The notes: a model not told the origin generated them from the sequence alone. 52,000 nucleotides of DNA from Gnetum montanum (GCA_015680685.1 MNCI01004571.1:63544-115543), one strand, 5' to 3'. Shown: positions 11,081 to 22,928, counted from the first letter of the stretch. A program made the numbers and translations.

Positions 11081-11894
11081 AAAGTTTGGAAAGCTAGTTC
11101 ACATTCCCTGGTCCATTCAAAAGGTACATCCTTTTTCGTTAGTTTAACTAATGATTTTTCAACCTTAGAAAAGTTCTCAATAAAGCATTTGTAGTTGCCA
11201 GTGTGTCCAAGGAATGACCAAATATCTTTTACAGTTTTAGGTTGCTAAGTAATTCCTTGGTAACTCTGATCTTCTCAGGGTCTACCTCTATCCCTGTTAG
11301 TGAGATCTTATGCCCTAATACTATGCCTTCTTGGACCATTAAATGGCTTTTTTGCTAGTTGAGCCTTAAATTGATTTCTACACATTACTTTAGTACTTTC
11401 TTTAATTGGTCTAAGGCTTGATCAAAGTTTGCTCCATAAGTGGATAAGTCATCCATGAAGACTTCCATACCATTTCCTAATTGCTATTGGAATATGCTTA
11501 GAACTAATCGTTGAAATGTTGTAGGGGCATTGCACAAGCCAAATGACATTTGTTTGTATGTAAATATTCCCCAAGGATTGGTGAACATAGTCTTGGCTTG
11601 GTCTTTTGGGGCTATTTATATTTGGTTTTACCCACTGTACCCATCCAGAAAACTATAGAAGCGATGCCCTGCAATGGTGTCTAAGACTTGGTCTGTGAAT
11701 GGCAACAAAAAGTGGTCATTGAATGTTGCCATATTTAGTAGCCTAAAATCTATGCACATCCTCCATTTATCTCCTTTTTTAGGCACAACAACTAAGGGAC
11801 TAACCCATTCACTATCAACAATGGGGTATATGAACCCAGCTTTTAGAAGTTGTTCAATTTCTTCCTTAACCACTTGCTTAAGCTTTGGGTTCAA
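11081..11894 (-). pseudogene. Reverse transcriptase region, minus element
   Basis: The first open part (11628-11894) has KEEIEQLLKAGFIYPI, WVSPLVVVPKKG, RMCIDFRLLN, FLLPFTDQVLD and SFLDGYSG, the ordered blocks of a Ty3/gypsy polymerase. The active site reads VFMDDLSTYG (11441-11464), Phe replacing the common Tyr. The PKKG-to-WRMCIDF spacing is short and lacks the insertion known from angiosperm Athila. A stop interrupts LN*QKS near 11355 and is shared with the plus element. This is the best-preserved domain of the copy. Confidence 0.9.
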
Positions 11895-11970
11895 TTTCCT
11901 TTGTCGTTGTCATCAAGGCTTCATGGAGGGGTTGCTGTAAATTTTGTGCTAGGATATCCTAGGCTCTATT

Positions 11971-12375
11971 CTAGTTAATTTGAGATATGACCAAGTGAAG
12001 GCTTTCGACCATTTTTTGATCACCTTCAGTAGTCTCTCTTTTTTTTTGCAGAGTGAGCTTAGCGTTAATAATTATTGGTTTTTCATTCTTGAGAAACGTG
12101 TATTCCATATCGGTGGGTAATGGTTTGAACTCAAGGGGCTCCTGCTTAAACTTATCAAGGATTTCCAACTCCCCCTAGTTGATATTTTCAATGTCAAGAC
12201 TTGGAAGTTGGTGATGGACTTGCTCTAATGTGTTTATGCTATCAATGTAAGCGCAAGTCAAACCCTCAGTTGGTTCCATGCATATAGTTGAACTACTCTC
12301 TTGATTAGCTATTAGCCACTGGGTGCCTTCTTGTCTTGTGGGTGCTGCATATAGGCATCTTTGTATATTAGTCAC
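11971..12375 (-). pseudogene. Protease-RT linker, minus element
   Basis: It has KQEPLEFKPLPTDMEYTFL and IIINAKLT, the LxxKPLPxxxEYxFL motif that precedes the polymerase in Athila/Tat polyproteins. The frame differs from both protease and polymerase, so at least two indels flank it. Confidence 0.75.
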
Positions 12376-12404
12376 TTGTGCACACTAATTTCATGTAGGC
12401 AATG

Positions 12405-13061
12405 TTAAATGTTGCACAAACTATGACTTCTACATGCAATTACACCTTGTGTCATTATATGCGATGCATGGGAATTCTTCTCAATCTTTCCACACATATT
12501 TTCCTTTGATATTTCTAGGGAAAGATCATGGATTCCTAGGCACATGTTAATTGTGCTTAGCCATGATCTTCCCATTATGATTGGGAAGTCCCCCTTATCG
12601 TTGTTCACTTGAATCACTAGGAAGTTAGTTGGATACGACCACCCACAAACAATGGTGACAATGTCCTCCACTAACCCTAATGGAATAGTGATGGACTGGT
12701 CAGTCAACTCTAAATGAATGTTACTCTTTTTTAGTGAAGGCATGTTCCAAGCTTTGTACATTTCTTGAGAGATTAGGTTGACATCGTAACTTGAATCCAA
12801 CAGAGCCTTGCATGGTTCATTCCCAATGATTTGTAAATATATAAGAGGACTTCCAAGATCAGAAAATTTTCTAGGAAGATGGTCGACCTTAATACAATTG
12901 TTGATGACATGGGTTAACATGATCGTATATGTTGGGCATGGTGTTTGACCTGAAGGGAGCTTTGAATTTTTGATTGGTAATGAGGCATCTAAAGGATTAG
13001 CTGCTTGTGGTTGCAAGGGATTAGTTGGAATATTGGTTCTGAAGAAAGATCTTTTCTTCAT
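12405..13061 (-). pseudogene. Aspartic protease region, minus element
   Basis: A 218-codon open piece. The active-site block is CKALLDSSYDVNLISQEMY: the catalytic Asp remains but the Gly after it is Ser, whereas the plus element keeps LLDLGYSVNLIS. The flap and C-terminal part end in FPIIMGRSWLS, a typical ILGRPWL-like block. Protease would cut the gag-pol polyprotein. It lies in the same frame as the polymerase but not as gag. Confidence 0.85.
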
Positions 13062-13089
13062 GGGGTTGTCAGAACCAATAGTAGATTGA

Positions 13090-15450
13090 GAGTTAACAGC
13101 CCTTGTAGCATTATGTTATTATGGCTAGGCAGGGAGTTCACCCTACATAGCTGGAGCAAGTGGTAATAAAGATATGGGTGGAAGAGGTGCAATTAAATGA
13201 TAAAGGTAGTATGTCTGTGGAACATCACCCCTAGGAGAGGGAGTCCTATAGTACTCACGGGCTTGGTAGTGAGGTTGAGGAGTGACGTGACCAATAGAGT
13301 CATGTGGAGAGACTGGTTACTACATGTAATATCCATATGGGTCAGGTTGCCAGTAAGGATACTATTGCTGTGGTGGTGGCATTCCCCATGATTGTGGGTA
13401 TTGCCACTATTGATACTACTTGATTGGTTATGGTGGAGTTCCACTTGGATAATATGTTAAGGGTTGGTGGAATTGCCTTGGGTTAGCTTGAGGATAAGGT
13501 AACCTTTGAGGTGTTTGCCTTTTTTTTAATTGTCGGTAGAGTGCATACACCCCAGACTCCTGTAGATGTGAGATTACAGAGCAACATTACTTAGGATGGT
13601 CATATTGGCATATCTCACATCCACTATCATTGTTTGTATTCAAATCCACAACCTCTTCAATAATGGCAACTTTGCCCTTACCCTTGTTACATTCATATTC
13701 TGCTTCTCTTTTTTTTTTCTCATTCACTACCTTGCTCTCTAGACTCCTCTACTACTTTGAGAATGGTTTGAAATTTATCATCTAGGGAGTCCCATATTTG
13801 GTCCACCTTTGTTGATACTTCTAATGTAAGTTTTTGAATGGGCAAATTTTTCCTATTCACCATTTGTTTGGGTGGTGACTCTTTTTCATCCTTACAAAAT
13901 CTTACTCCCTTCTTTCGAAGGGAAGGATCTTTGTTATATTCCTCCACACTCTCTCTTTTCTGTAACTCACCTTTCTCTTTAGCAACTTGCTCCAATAATC
14001 TTTGTACTTGATGGATCCTAAGCTTGGATAGTCTTCCTTGGACATAAGCCCTAAGGGTTCTTCACGTTTCATGCCAAAGCCCATCTACAAGATGGCATAG
14101 TTGATCCCTCTATGAATAACCATGGCTGGGACAACAATGTAACAGTGCATAATATTTGCCCATGGTAGCATCCGAGGTTTCATGTCCTTCTTGTTTCTAG
14201 CCTTGGATTTGCTTTTGCAGGTTGGACACTCAGGAGTACGTTTGATACTTATCGTTGAACAATTCTAACATGGTATTCCACCTATGAATGGATTCTGGTT
14301 TTAAGGATCGGTACTAACTTTTTGCTTCTTTGATTAGTGTCTGTGGAAACAACTTTAACTTTTTCCATTCATTTTCTATGTTTTGTAAGGAACATGCATC
14401 ATGAAATGCTTGTAGATGATTTTGAGGATTAGCGTTGTATCCCTCTTCAAATCGTGGGATATTGTTCATGTCTAATCTCTTGATCCTACTATCCTTTTGG
14501 TGCCTTGTTGGGATCCTAATAGCCTCAGTTATGTGTAACATACTTTGAGTAGTGAGTATGGGTTCATCATGATCGTCTCATCTATCGTGTCTATGATGCC
14601 CATGTTGTTCCCTACTCTCCCTTCTTTCATGGTGTGTTTCTCTATAGTGCCTTCATTCCCTTTCTTGACTATTTTGTCTATGACTCCCATTTTTCCTACC
14701 CTTATCCTCATGACATTTTTCTTTGTGACTACATCTAGATCCTAAAGGAGAGGGTGAAGGAGATGATGAAGGTGAAGAAGAAGGAGGACCATCACTATGT
14801 TAGTGCCTACTCCCTTCTCTTTGGTGGTCGTGGCCTCGATTGTGGTTATGATTAAAATGTCCATCTTTGTCATGTGTTTGTGTTCTATTTTTAGACCCAT
14901 TATGTCTATCGGTACTAGAATATAGGATATGGATAGTTGAGTAAAGATTCTGATACACAACCCATTGATCAAAGTCAATGAGAGGAACATCATTATGTGG
15001 GCGATTTCCTGAGGTAGGTTCACCACCCTCATTTTCACTTAAGACATGTGGGACATTCTGTGATAACTTTCCCTTCATGGATTCATGATTTCTCTCCTAT
15101 TGTAAATCCCTTTGATGCTGTGCCTCCATGGGTTGATATTCTCTCGAGTCATGATCATGAACAACATACTTTGCCTGTAAGTGCTGAATACCAATTTGTG
15201 TGAGATCATGAAGAAGCATGCTTGGGACTGAGCGATCAGGAGGTAACACTATGTTACCTTTTAAATCTTGCCAATGTAGTTGTTCATCTTGGTGGAGGAT
15301 AAAGGTAAAGTTTGGTATATACTCATCGAGATGAACATATGCCATGTGAAACTGTTGAGGGACTAGCAGATTATCATGTGTACTACACCTCCGATTGTTC
15401 CCTATATCAAACCTAGGTGGTGAAACACTTTCATATGAAGAAGGAGACAT
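13090..15450 (-). pseudogene. gag region, minus element
   Basis: Starts MSPSSYESVSPPRFD at 15450, 129 bases after the primer site; the plus element has a matching start. An in-frame TAG at about 15094 replaces a Gln codon present in the plus element. The capsid-like core RLDMNNIPRFEEGYNA is at 14314-14541. The zinc knuckle CEICQYDHPK*CC (CX2CX3HX4C type) lies near 13619-13580, with one stop inside. A run of ten A on the minus strand at about 13709-13718 shifts the frame, so gag and protease were probably one frame originally. Gag would form the particle that packages element RNA. Confidence 0.85.
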
Positions 15451-15579
15451 GATTGTCTATTAAGTGTACAATGTATTATATATTATTATATATTTATTTT
15501 TCTTGTAACCAACCCTAAGGGTTCATTCCAATGATGAGAAATATTTCCTAAGTTCTAATTAGCACACAAACAACAAAGT
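15451..15579 (-). other. 5' leader of minus element
   Basis: Short untranslated stretch between primer site and gag start, AT-rich, with TATTATATATT near 15476-15490. It shares only its first dozen or so bases after the primer site with the X blocks, then diverges. Confidence 0.5.
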
Positions 15580-15597
15580 CCTTGGAAAATAGTGCCA
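15580..15597 (-). other. Primer binding site, minus element
   Basis: The minus strand reads TGGCACTATTTTCCAAGG, one base inside the LTR end. It is a decayed match to the tRNA-Asp type TGGCGCCGTTGCCGGGG. Confidence 0.7.
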
Positions 15598-15598
15598 A

Positions 15599-16413
15599 TG
15601 ATGAGCAGCGAGGTATCACTAAGCTCAACCATATGAATACGAGCACCCATGCACGATCTAGTTGAATTCCAAGGACTAAGTGCTTATGCGTGTTTGTGGA
15701 ACAAGGATGGGTTGGTCAATCATGTCTTCCCAAGCTTACTTGTATATCACGATTGTATGGTTAAGTAAACTTGAGGTACATGATTTTTATAGTTTTTATT
15801 TCCTAGTGCTAAAAAGGGAGGAGAGAGATACCTAAGTAACTAATTTTGATTTAACTACTCAACTATTCTTTAACTAGCCCTAACACCAGCATCCATTCTC
15901 ACTTGCCGCACACATCCTAAACCAATGCAACACTATTGGGATTACCAAACGCTAATTGTTACTGGATTACCAAGTGTTACACGTATGCTCAAAGTGATCG
16001 TACTGAGTGTGCTTACTTAGGAGAGTTGTAGGGTGATAAGGAGAACATCAATTAACTAAAGAAAGCATTAAGTAACAGTAATTAACATTAATTAATCTAT
16101 TCTGAATGCTGCAAAGTTTATCAAAAAGTTCATCTTTATTGCCATGCACAAGGTATGCTCAGGCACACAATGCTTGAATAAAAGATTTCTTCACTTTATG
16201 ACTCCTACTACGAGCACTCAGAAATAATTCTCTCTTTGGAAAGGGAAAAAGGAAAGAGTTTGGATAAGGGACTAAGACTAACTATGTAAACCAAGTGCGC
16301 CCACCTCTTATTTATAGGTAATGAGGTAGGTCACGATATCGTGTACGTGATATCATATGGAAGGCTTTGATATCACGTACTCGATATCGTACATGCGATA
16401 TCATGACTCATCA
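15599..16413 (-). repeat. 5' LTR of minus gag-pol element, also bordering X2
   Basis: 815 bp, TGATGAG to CTCATCA. The TATA box (TATAAAT on the minus strand) is at 16310-16316. Five GATATC palindromes lie upstream of it at 16335, 16349, 16369, 16383 and 16397. The left side meets the gag-pol primer site. The right side meets AGAACCTAGG, the same sequence that follows LTR 37615-38436. By eye it is roughly 90% identical to that LTR. No target duplication is visible. Confidence 0.9.
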
Positions 16414-17001
16414 AGAACCTAGGAAAGGATTACATCTTGTTAATGGGGACAAAAAGAAAACATAACCTTATCAATATAAAGGTTTGTGTATCCTATGCAT
16501 GAGAAAAAACATCAAGAGGTGGCTAACTCAACTTATAAAACTTGGAGGCCAACCTTGACCAATATGGCAAAATATCATCCACAATTGATATCATCATTGC
16601 TTATTCATCAAAACAAGTAGGGCTTTTGTGGTTTGCAAGATAGCTTAAGAAGGCATGGAGTATCCTTTAGAAAGTCATCATATGAAAGCAACCCCAATAC
16701 CATTTTATTCTAGCATGATCCAATGGCACACAAATAAAAAAACAAAGATGCCACATCAGCCACACTATGGCTACATGTAACTAAGTGGTTGGCACAACAC
16801 CATGGTCCTAACTTCAATGATTTTTGAAGGTGGTGCTTATGAGTTGAAGTGGTTGGAATAATCAATTAGCCTTTTGATCTAAGCAAAGAATTAGAGAATA
16901 TTTTCCAATTATGGAAACATAACGAAGACATCACTATGACATAGAAACACAATATGGGCATCCACCCCTTACTCAAAAAAGGAAAATTTTGAAAATATGT
17001 A
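16414..17001. other. Left edge of X2, probably decayed LINE
   Basis: Closely matches 38437-39010. No frame is open, but it runs directly into the LINE remnant that follows and may be the upstream part of it. No other feature is seen. Confidence 0.4.
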
Positions 17002-17190
17002 TGGAAGAACATTAGCTTAGTTAATCTAATCCTTTATGGGAGGAAAATTTTGGGTATATTAATGATTCCTAAGATTGAAGTGTTTCTTTGGATCCTTTCT
17101 TAAGGATCTTTTCTCACTTGGCACTCTTTGAAGCATCAAGCTTTCCAAGGGCAAAGTAGGTGTGTGTGGTTTAGAATGAGGATGAAATAA
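17002..17190 (+). pseudogene. LINE-1 C-terminal (zf-RVT) remnant in X2
   Basis: The plus-strand translation gives MIPKIEVFLWILS, a stop, FLTWHSLKHQAFQGQSRC, then VWFRMRMK and a stop. This PKxKxFLW..LTxDxLxxRxxQGPSxCxxC pattern is the conserved region after the polymerase of plant L1 LINEs. The second Cys of the finger is Phe. Only a fragment with stops remains, and the X3 copy is equivalent. Confidence 0.75.
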
Positions 17191-18079
17191 TGATGCATCT
17201 TTTTTTTTGATTTCCCTTTTGCATGTAAAGCTTTGAGAAGAACTTGAAGTATGGAATCACTTTCAAAATAATAAGTGTGCATAGTAATCTATTATGCATG
17301 TCCAATTCTTGGAGGAGGCTCATATGTGAATTCCATGTAGGGCACCTTTTTTTGGATGCTATGAAAACAAAGAAATAGAGTTTTGTTCAATGCTACAGTG
17401 CCAAATAACCTAACTTTTCACATGCATAAAATCTTGACTTTCACCAATGAATGGATTTTTGTTGCCAAGGGTAACTATCAAGCATAGATCAACTACATTG
17501 AAATGCTACAAGAAACTTCTAATTATGAGGGGATCCACCATTTTTAGGCTTGGGTATTATTCAAAGAAAAAGGATGAGACTAATTCTTTACTTGCTATTG
17601 CTCTCTACATTTGGAATAATGAAGAGTTTAGAGTGGGAGTATGAGGAAAAGTGGTGTAGATCCTACGATTTCATGAAATTTTTTTAAAAATAGAATTAGT
17701 GCTCCCTTAAAAAAAGGATCATATAAGCATAGTGACTTCTTAGAATCATAGGAGTTAGTAGAAAGGCAGTATGTGAATTCATGTTTTGTCAAAGTTTAGA
17801 CTAGCTCACCCTATTAACTATAGTGCCTTCCCTTCTAGACATGAAACTTTTTCTAGAAGCCAATATTCCTAAATCTATTGCCAATGTGAACTTTGTAGTA
17901 GATCTTCATCCCACATTAACCTAGATTTAGACTTTCTATCCACCTACCCAACTGATAACATCCTACACCCCCTCACTCATATTGCAAACTTAAGATCTAG
18001 CTCCTTCCTCTACATTAAAATATTAATTTACATCTACATTCCTGAATCTTAAGCTTGTGAAAATTGAATTGAAACTAGC
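17191..18079. other. LINE-derived or unknown stretch in X2
   Basis: Continues from the LINE remnant without a clear end. The open piece 17447-17644 (65 codons) contains ALYIWNNEEF, which could be a LINE tail but is too weak to call. Homologous to 354-987 and 39200-40090. Confidence 0.4.
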
Positions 18080-19021
18080 TGATGAGTTGTTAAAGGTGCC
18101 CTACACTCAACCATATGAATCACAAAGCATTCACACATGATCTAGTTGAATTCCATAGACTCTATAGTTTTCCAGTGCACTAGTTCTCCAGGAAGTAAAT
18201 CGGGTAGTGAGAATGTTCATTATCTTCCCAACTACACTTGTGAAGCTCAAGGGTATGGTTTAAGTGTAATTGAGGCACATGATTTTATCATTTTATATTT
18301 TATGGTTTTGGCACTTGAAATAAATAGGATAAATAATAAAGTAATTTAATGCCTACTTTAATCTAACTAGCTAACTATTGTTTAACTAGTCCTAACATAA
18401 GTATCTAGTTTCACTTGTTGTACACATCCTAAACAGATATAATGTTGCTAGGTTACTAAGCGTCAAGCACTGCTAGGATTACCAATTGTCATACACATGC
18501 TCGAAGTGGTCATACTTATGTGTTTTCTTAATCACTATTTAGCTTCTCACTTAATTACTTAATTAGCTTAATTACTGAGGAACGTTGAATAAATAATTAA
18601 AAATATTAAATGTATGAATAAAATATTTAAGCTATTTAGAATGTTGCAAGGTTTATCAAGAAGCTTGTCTTTCTTGCCACACACACTGTCATGCTCAGGT
18701 ACAATAGTGCTTGAACAAAGATCTGTACACTCAATGACTCCTACTATAGGCACTCAGGAAAATATTCTAGCTTTTGAATGTAAATCCTACAAGAGCTTTG
18801 CTACAACTATGACTTTCCTCCCTTGTAAACATGGTTGTGAACTTGTATTTATAGTTTTTATTGTTGGGCTACATTAATGGGGCCTCGTAGACATAGTAAA
18901 TGCTGCGTCGACAAGATGTTGTCAATGAGGAAACACCACATGAACAAGGCCATGTCCATGGGGCCCATCGATGAGGCCATGTCAATTGGGACCCGTCGAC
19001 AGAACACTTTGATGCTCATCA
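18080..19021 (-). repeat. Solo LTR of subfamily Y in X2 with target duplication
   Basis: 942 bp from TGATGAG to CTCATCA. Perfect 5-bp flanks CTAGC lie at 18075-18079 and 19022-19026. There is no primer site or coding sequence beside it. The same insertion at the same site is in X1 and X3, so it predates their multiplication. Confidence 0.9.
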
Positions 19022-19026
19022 CTAGC

Positions 19027-19246
19027 AATTTACTTTTTTTTCATTTTGTTGGCTCATTTCCTATGGTTTTTGGTAACTATGCATGGTACCATATGAATTA
19101 AGGACATGAATTTGTAGTTAATATTGTACCATATGAATTTAAGATATCAATTTGCATCTAATGTGATAGATTAATTATTATGAGGCCAATCATTGAAAAT
19201 TGCAAAAGTGATTAAAAGAATAGGCTTTAAAATATGCTTTAAAAAA
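19027..19246. other. Spacer before the tandem array
   Basis: AT-rich, collinear with 1935-2158. Nothing recognisable. Confidence 0.5.
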
Positions 19247-20380
19247 GCAAATATTAGAGGAAATAGAAAAAGTAGTTTGTATAATTCACTTATCATTAAA
19301 ATAAGAAAAGATAAAAGTGAATTTTAAAAAGGCTAAGGTACCATATAAAAAATAGAAATCTTTTTATGTAGGAGATATATAATACAAAATAGGAGCATGG
19401 TAATGAAAACACAACATCTAAAAAAAAGCATTAACTACTATGAGGTGGGTATATGCTAATTCAATAGATTTTAAGACCAATTTGCAATGGTAAGTGTGCA
19501 TGTATAGAAGCATAATAAATTAGCAGCAAGTAATTTTTTGACAAATATTTTCATTTATTAGAAAGATATTACTAACAATAGAAAAATCTTGTAATTGAAA
19601 AAATAAATCCCTTCCATTGGTACATGAAATGAAAATGCAAAAAATGCATATATATATACATATTCATTCTTCCATGCTTCCACCTATGAAACTGTACCCA
19701 CCTTTTGTAGAGTCACAAGTATCTTAAATGTACGTGATTAGAAATGTGAATTTTCAGTTCTAAATTGCTACCTATCACATTACATTTTAATGCATAGATT
19801 GATTGCAACTAATTTTAAATATCACAATCAAGGCACAATCCAGCTAGAGATTACCAGTATAGACATTAGGCATTTCAAAGGGGGGCTTGGATTGGACAAA
19901 TTTTTCAAGTTAAGAGAATGTACTAAAATGGTATCTAAAGATGCCATTATTAAAGCTTTAGGAACACTAAATGTAGATGGAAGGCAAATGAACAAAGAGC
20001 GAACCCATACCCAAGGAAAAAGGAAGAAAAAGGTGCACGTAATAAGAAGAACATAGAACATGGAATTAACATGTATAAAGAAAGCTATACAAGTGTACTT
20101 GAAGAAGAATGTTATACCAAGCATGATTCGAATAGACCATGGCTTTCCTAATGCTTAAAATAAGATACAACCCAAAGCTACCAAGATCAGGGAAGCATAC
20201 CATCACCATGAGATAAAAATTAGTATCATATTGCTGCTGTTGCTACTACTCAAACTATTGTTGCAGATGTAGCTACTGAAATTGTTGCTGAGGTTGATAC
20301 TGAGGCTGAGGCTAAGGTGGAGGATGATAATAAGAAGGGTAGTACACAACTACTTCGTGATGCTAGAAACTGCCTGGGAA

Positions 20381-20737
20381 CTACAAAACCTCCACTTTAT
20401 AACCCACATCGACAATGCCCTTATGGCATGAAGGCGGAGGTACCGACCTGATCATACCCAACAAAATAGGCCTCTGCGAAATATGGTCATCTACCATCAT
20501 TACCAATACCCAAACTTGGCCCTCAGCATCCACCCAGAAGTTGGCAACTGTGGCTGGATACGAGCATGTATCCTCCATAGTAGCCACACTTTTCAGAACC
20601 TCCACCGGATTCCCCTTTTTTATTCCCAATCCTCTTGATTTTGATTCTACTACTTCTAAACCTCCTCCGATTTCCGCCATCATCATGTTGTTGTTACTAC
20701 TGCTACCCATATTATGGTTTTGTGCTACAACTACCAT
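20381..20737 (-). CDS. 118-codon ORF, unit 1
   Basis: Open from ATG 20737 to the shared TAG. An in-frame extension to 20770 would need a non-ATG start, so the ATG in AACAATGG is preferred. TATATATAAG lies near 20784-20791, about 50 bases upstream. Variants include GGGLEVVESKSRGLG in the middle and MIRSVPPPS near the end. Function unknown; see the X1 copy for the motif order. Confidence 0.4.
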   Translation of the reverse strand: MVVVAQNHNMGSSSNNNMMMAEIGGGLEVVESKSRGLGIKKGNPVEVLKSVATMEDTCSYPATVANFWVDAEGQVWVLVMMVDDHISQRPILLGMIRSVPPPSCHKGIVDVGYKVEVL

Positions 20738-20960
20738 TGTTATTAAGTTGAAAGGCTTGTGTAAGATCAAGATTCAAGTGCTGCTTATATATAGTGCAAA
20801 TTAGGGTAACAGTGATTTGCTTTGTGTTTGCCTTGTGGGGTCTGTTATTGCTTTTGCTTAAGTAAACACATGACATATCACTTGGGTTCATGCATCTCCT
20901 AGTGCGGCACATGCCTCATAAATTAGTTCATGTTTCATGGGTGGGTTGTGCTCGGTAAAT
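20738..20960 (-). promoter_or_regulatory. Candidate promoter and 5' UTR of the 118-codon ORF (unit 1 as example)
   Basis: Reading the minus strand toward the ATG at 20737: ACCCACCC near 20937, a TGCATG element near 20890, the TATATATAAG box near 20787, then about 47 bases of leader ending AATAACAATGG. The same order occurs in all ten copies, mostly with CTATATAAGC as the TATA box. TGCATG resembles an RY motif and ACCCACCC an AC-type MYB site, but such short matches are weak alone. Confidence 0.5.
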
Positions 20961-21179
20961 CTGCTAATGTTCTGTAGAGTTGTTTTGTTGTGCATTCACG
21001 CATGCAAAATGTTGGCACATTTGGCCATTCCATGGAACAGTTAAAATATTTTATTCAAAATTGGAGGAATCTATGGTTGTAAGTAAATTACAGCTTTAGT
21101 GTTGAAGGTTGATGGGTTTTTTTTTTAAAGATTGATTCATTGGTAAAAAAATTTTGATGTTGAAGCCTTTTGGGNGCAT

Positions 21180-21960
21180 CAATGAAGGGAAAAGAAGACT
21201 GCGGTGTTACTGGAAAATACATGGCCATCGTAAAATCACGGCCAAGCCAACAAACATCACCGCAGCCATCGCTCTACACCGCCGCAGCTGTTAACGTTGC
21301 TGATTTGCTGGTTCAAAACAAGAACAAAACGTTGGAGGCGATCTCAAGGTGCACAGAAACCCCATCCAAGCTGCCACGCGACATTCAGCCTGGCACATGA
21401 AACATTTAACGCAGGATATGTTGTTATGATTTTGGTGGTGCGGCTGCAATGATTCTGAAGGTTTCTACAGGAGGTTTTAGCAAATGCAGATCCATAAAAC
21501 GTTAGCCCTTGGTTCTACAATCAATGGCAATGGCAGTAAAGATTCAAGAAAAAATTTTCAAAAAAAAAACGCAGGAAGCCCTAAGTCAATTTGGGGGCAA
21601 AACGAAAAATCTCTGGTAACCGAAACCCTTTGTTTAAAACAGTATGTTCAGTACAACGTTATAAAAAAAACCCCTTTCTTTTCCAACACGCGACGGTAGA
21701 GTCAGATTACAGTTGTAGAGCCTTCCCCCGCGGTGATCGTCGGTTACGATTTTGCAGGGCCTTATTGTGCGGAGGCAGTTTGAATCTGCGGTTTTGGATG
21801 ATGCTGCATTTTGAATCTTGCTTCAAACATGTGTCGGTTCTTGCAGGTTTTGGGCAGAAATAAGAGAAAGACCGTTGCCCTAGAACTGTGATGAAACCTC
21901 CACGCGATTTACAGGGAAGACAAGAAGAATCGTTTCGCCGCTTTTACCAAAAATTATTCA
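21180..21960. other. GC-richer stretch inside the insertion
   Basis: Contains short open pieces on the plus strand (within 21170-21400 and 21591-21863) that I do not recognise. No domain is visible. It may be U3 sequence or a captured fragment. Confidence 0.35.
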
Positions 21961-21999
21961 ATTACTTCTGCCGCTTAAAGTATATAGGTATAAATTAAC

Positions 22000-22036
22000 C
22001 AATAATATATATATGTGGATATATATATATATCCAT
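22000..22036. repeat. TA-rich microsatellite with palindrome
   Basis: Consists of ATATAT runs including the self-complementary GGATATATATATATATCC. Confidence 0.7.
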
Positions 22037-22382
22037 AACATGAAGTACTCATTATATGAAGCCTTGATTTAGTGACTTGCCTTCAATTATCCCAAGTCAT
22101 AACAAATATTATTTTAAAACATATTAATTACTACCCATTATAAATTTGCAATATTAATTATCCCATTTAAATGTTACATTACATTAATGTTAGCATAAAA
22201 TTCTCCTAATTTTATGCATAACTTCCTAACTCCCTAACTACATAACTTTCTCCTAGCTTGTTGGACAAGCAATTTTCTAATTGGTTAGTCAAGTTACTTG
22301 GGAGAGAAGTTAGGTGAGATATTTTTAAAAATGTAACTTCCCTACCTACCTTGGAATCCTATAAAAAGGCTTCAAGGGGGGG

Positions 22383-22928
22383 NNNNNNNNNNNNNNNNNN
22401 NNNNNNNNNNNNNNNNNNNNNNNNNNNNNNNNNNNNNNNNNNNNNNNNNNNNNNNNNNNNNNNNNNNNNNNNNNNNNNNNNNNNNNNNNNNNNNNNNNNN
22501 NNNNNNNNNNNNNNNNNNNNNNNNNNNNNNNNNNNNNNNNNNNNNNNNNNNNNNNNNNNNNNNNNNNNNNNNNNNNNNNNNNNNNNNNNNNNNNNNNNNN
22601 NNNNNNNNNNNNNNNNNNNNNNNNNNNNNNNNNNNNNNNNNNNNNNNNNNNNNNNNNNNNNNNNNNNNNNNNNNNNNNNNNNNNNNNNNNNNNNNNNNNN
22701 NNNNNNNNNNNNNNNNNNNNNNNNNNNNNNNNNNNNNNNNNNNNNNNNNNNNNNNNNNNNNNNNNNNNNNNNNNNNNNNNNNNNNNNNNNNNNNNNNNNN
22801 NNNNNNNNNNNNNNNNNNNNNNNNNNNNNNNNNNNNNNNNNNNNNNNNNNNNNNNNNNNNNNNNNNNNNNNNNNNNNNNNNNNNNNNNNNNNNNNNNNNN
22901 NNNNNNNNNNNNNNNNNNNNNNNNNNNN
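22383..22928. other. Assembly gap (546 N)
   Basis: Unknown sequence. It follows a G run (GGGGGGG) directly after the candidate TATA box. Long frames called across it are artefacts. Confidence 1.

Larger units (their letters stand above)
6565..16413 (-). mobile_element. Decayed Ty3/gypsy (Athila/Tat-like) gag-pol retrotransposon, minus strand
   Basis: Read on the minus strand: 5' LTR 16413-15599, primer site, gag from 15450, protease, reverse transcriptase, RNase H, integrase ending near 9210, a 1.9-kb non-coding tail and 3' LTR 7320-6565. Integrase comes last, which is the Ty3/gypsy order. The variant FMDD active site, the CX2CX3HX4C knuckle, the GPY-type integrase end and the tRNA-Asp primer site fit the Athila/Tat group. 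No chromodomain or env is seen. Stops and frameshifts run throughout, so it is not autonomous. Both LTRs are also joined to X blocks rather than to plain target DNA. Confidence 0.85.

Noticed and set aside
14545-14745. Plus-strand hydrophobic 66-codon frame
   Set aside because: Antisense of gag; no independent support.
19790-20056. Plus-strand 88-codon frame in each 1.8-kb unit (starts MHRLIATNFKYH in unit 1)
   Set aside because: Open in most copies, but it lacks an upstream promoter-like context and lies opposite an equally open minus-strand frame. Low GC and recent duplication explain its persistence. Kept only as part of the repeat.
19828-20124. Minus-strand hydrophobic frame in each unit (FFFKYACIAFFLH type), a possible membrane peptide
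   Set aside because: Hydrophobicity follows from A-rich sequence on the other strand; there is no conserved start context, and length varies between copies.
20415-20804. Plus-strand frame of about 125-129 codons opposite the 118-codon ORF
   Set aside because: Shadow of the minus-strand ORF: it lacks a TATA box and start context, and its C-terminal half is low-complexity Leu.
21170-21863. Possible captured gene exons in the GC-richer insertion core
   Set aside because: Short frames without recognisable domains or splice-supported continuity, and an N sits in the first. Noted only as a compositional oddity.
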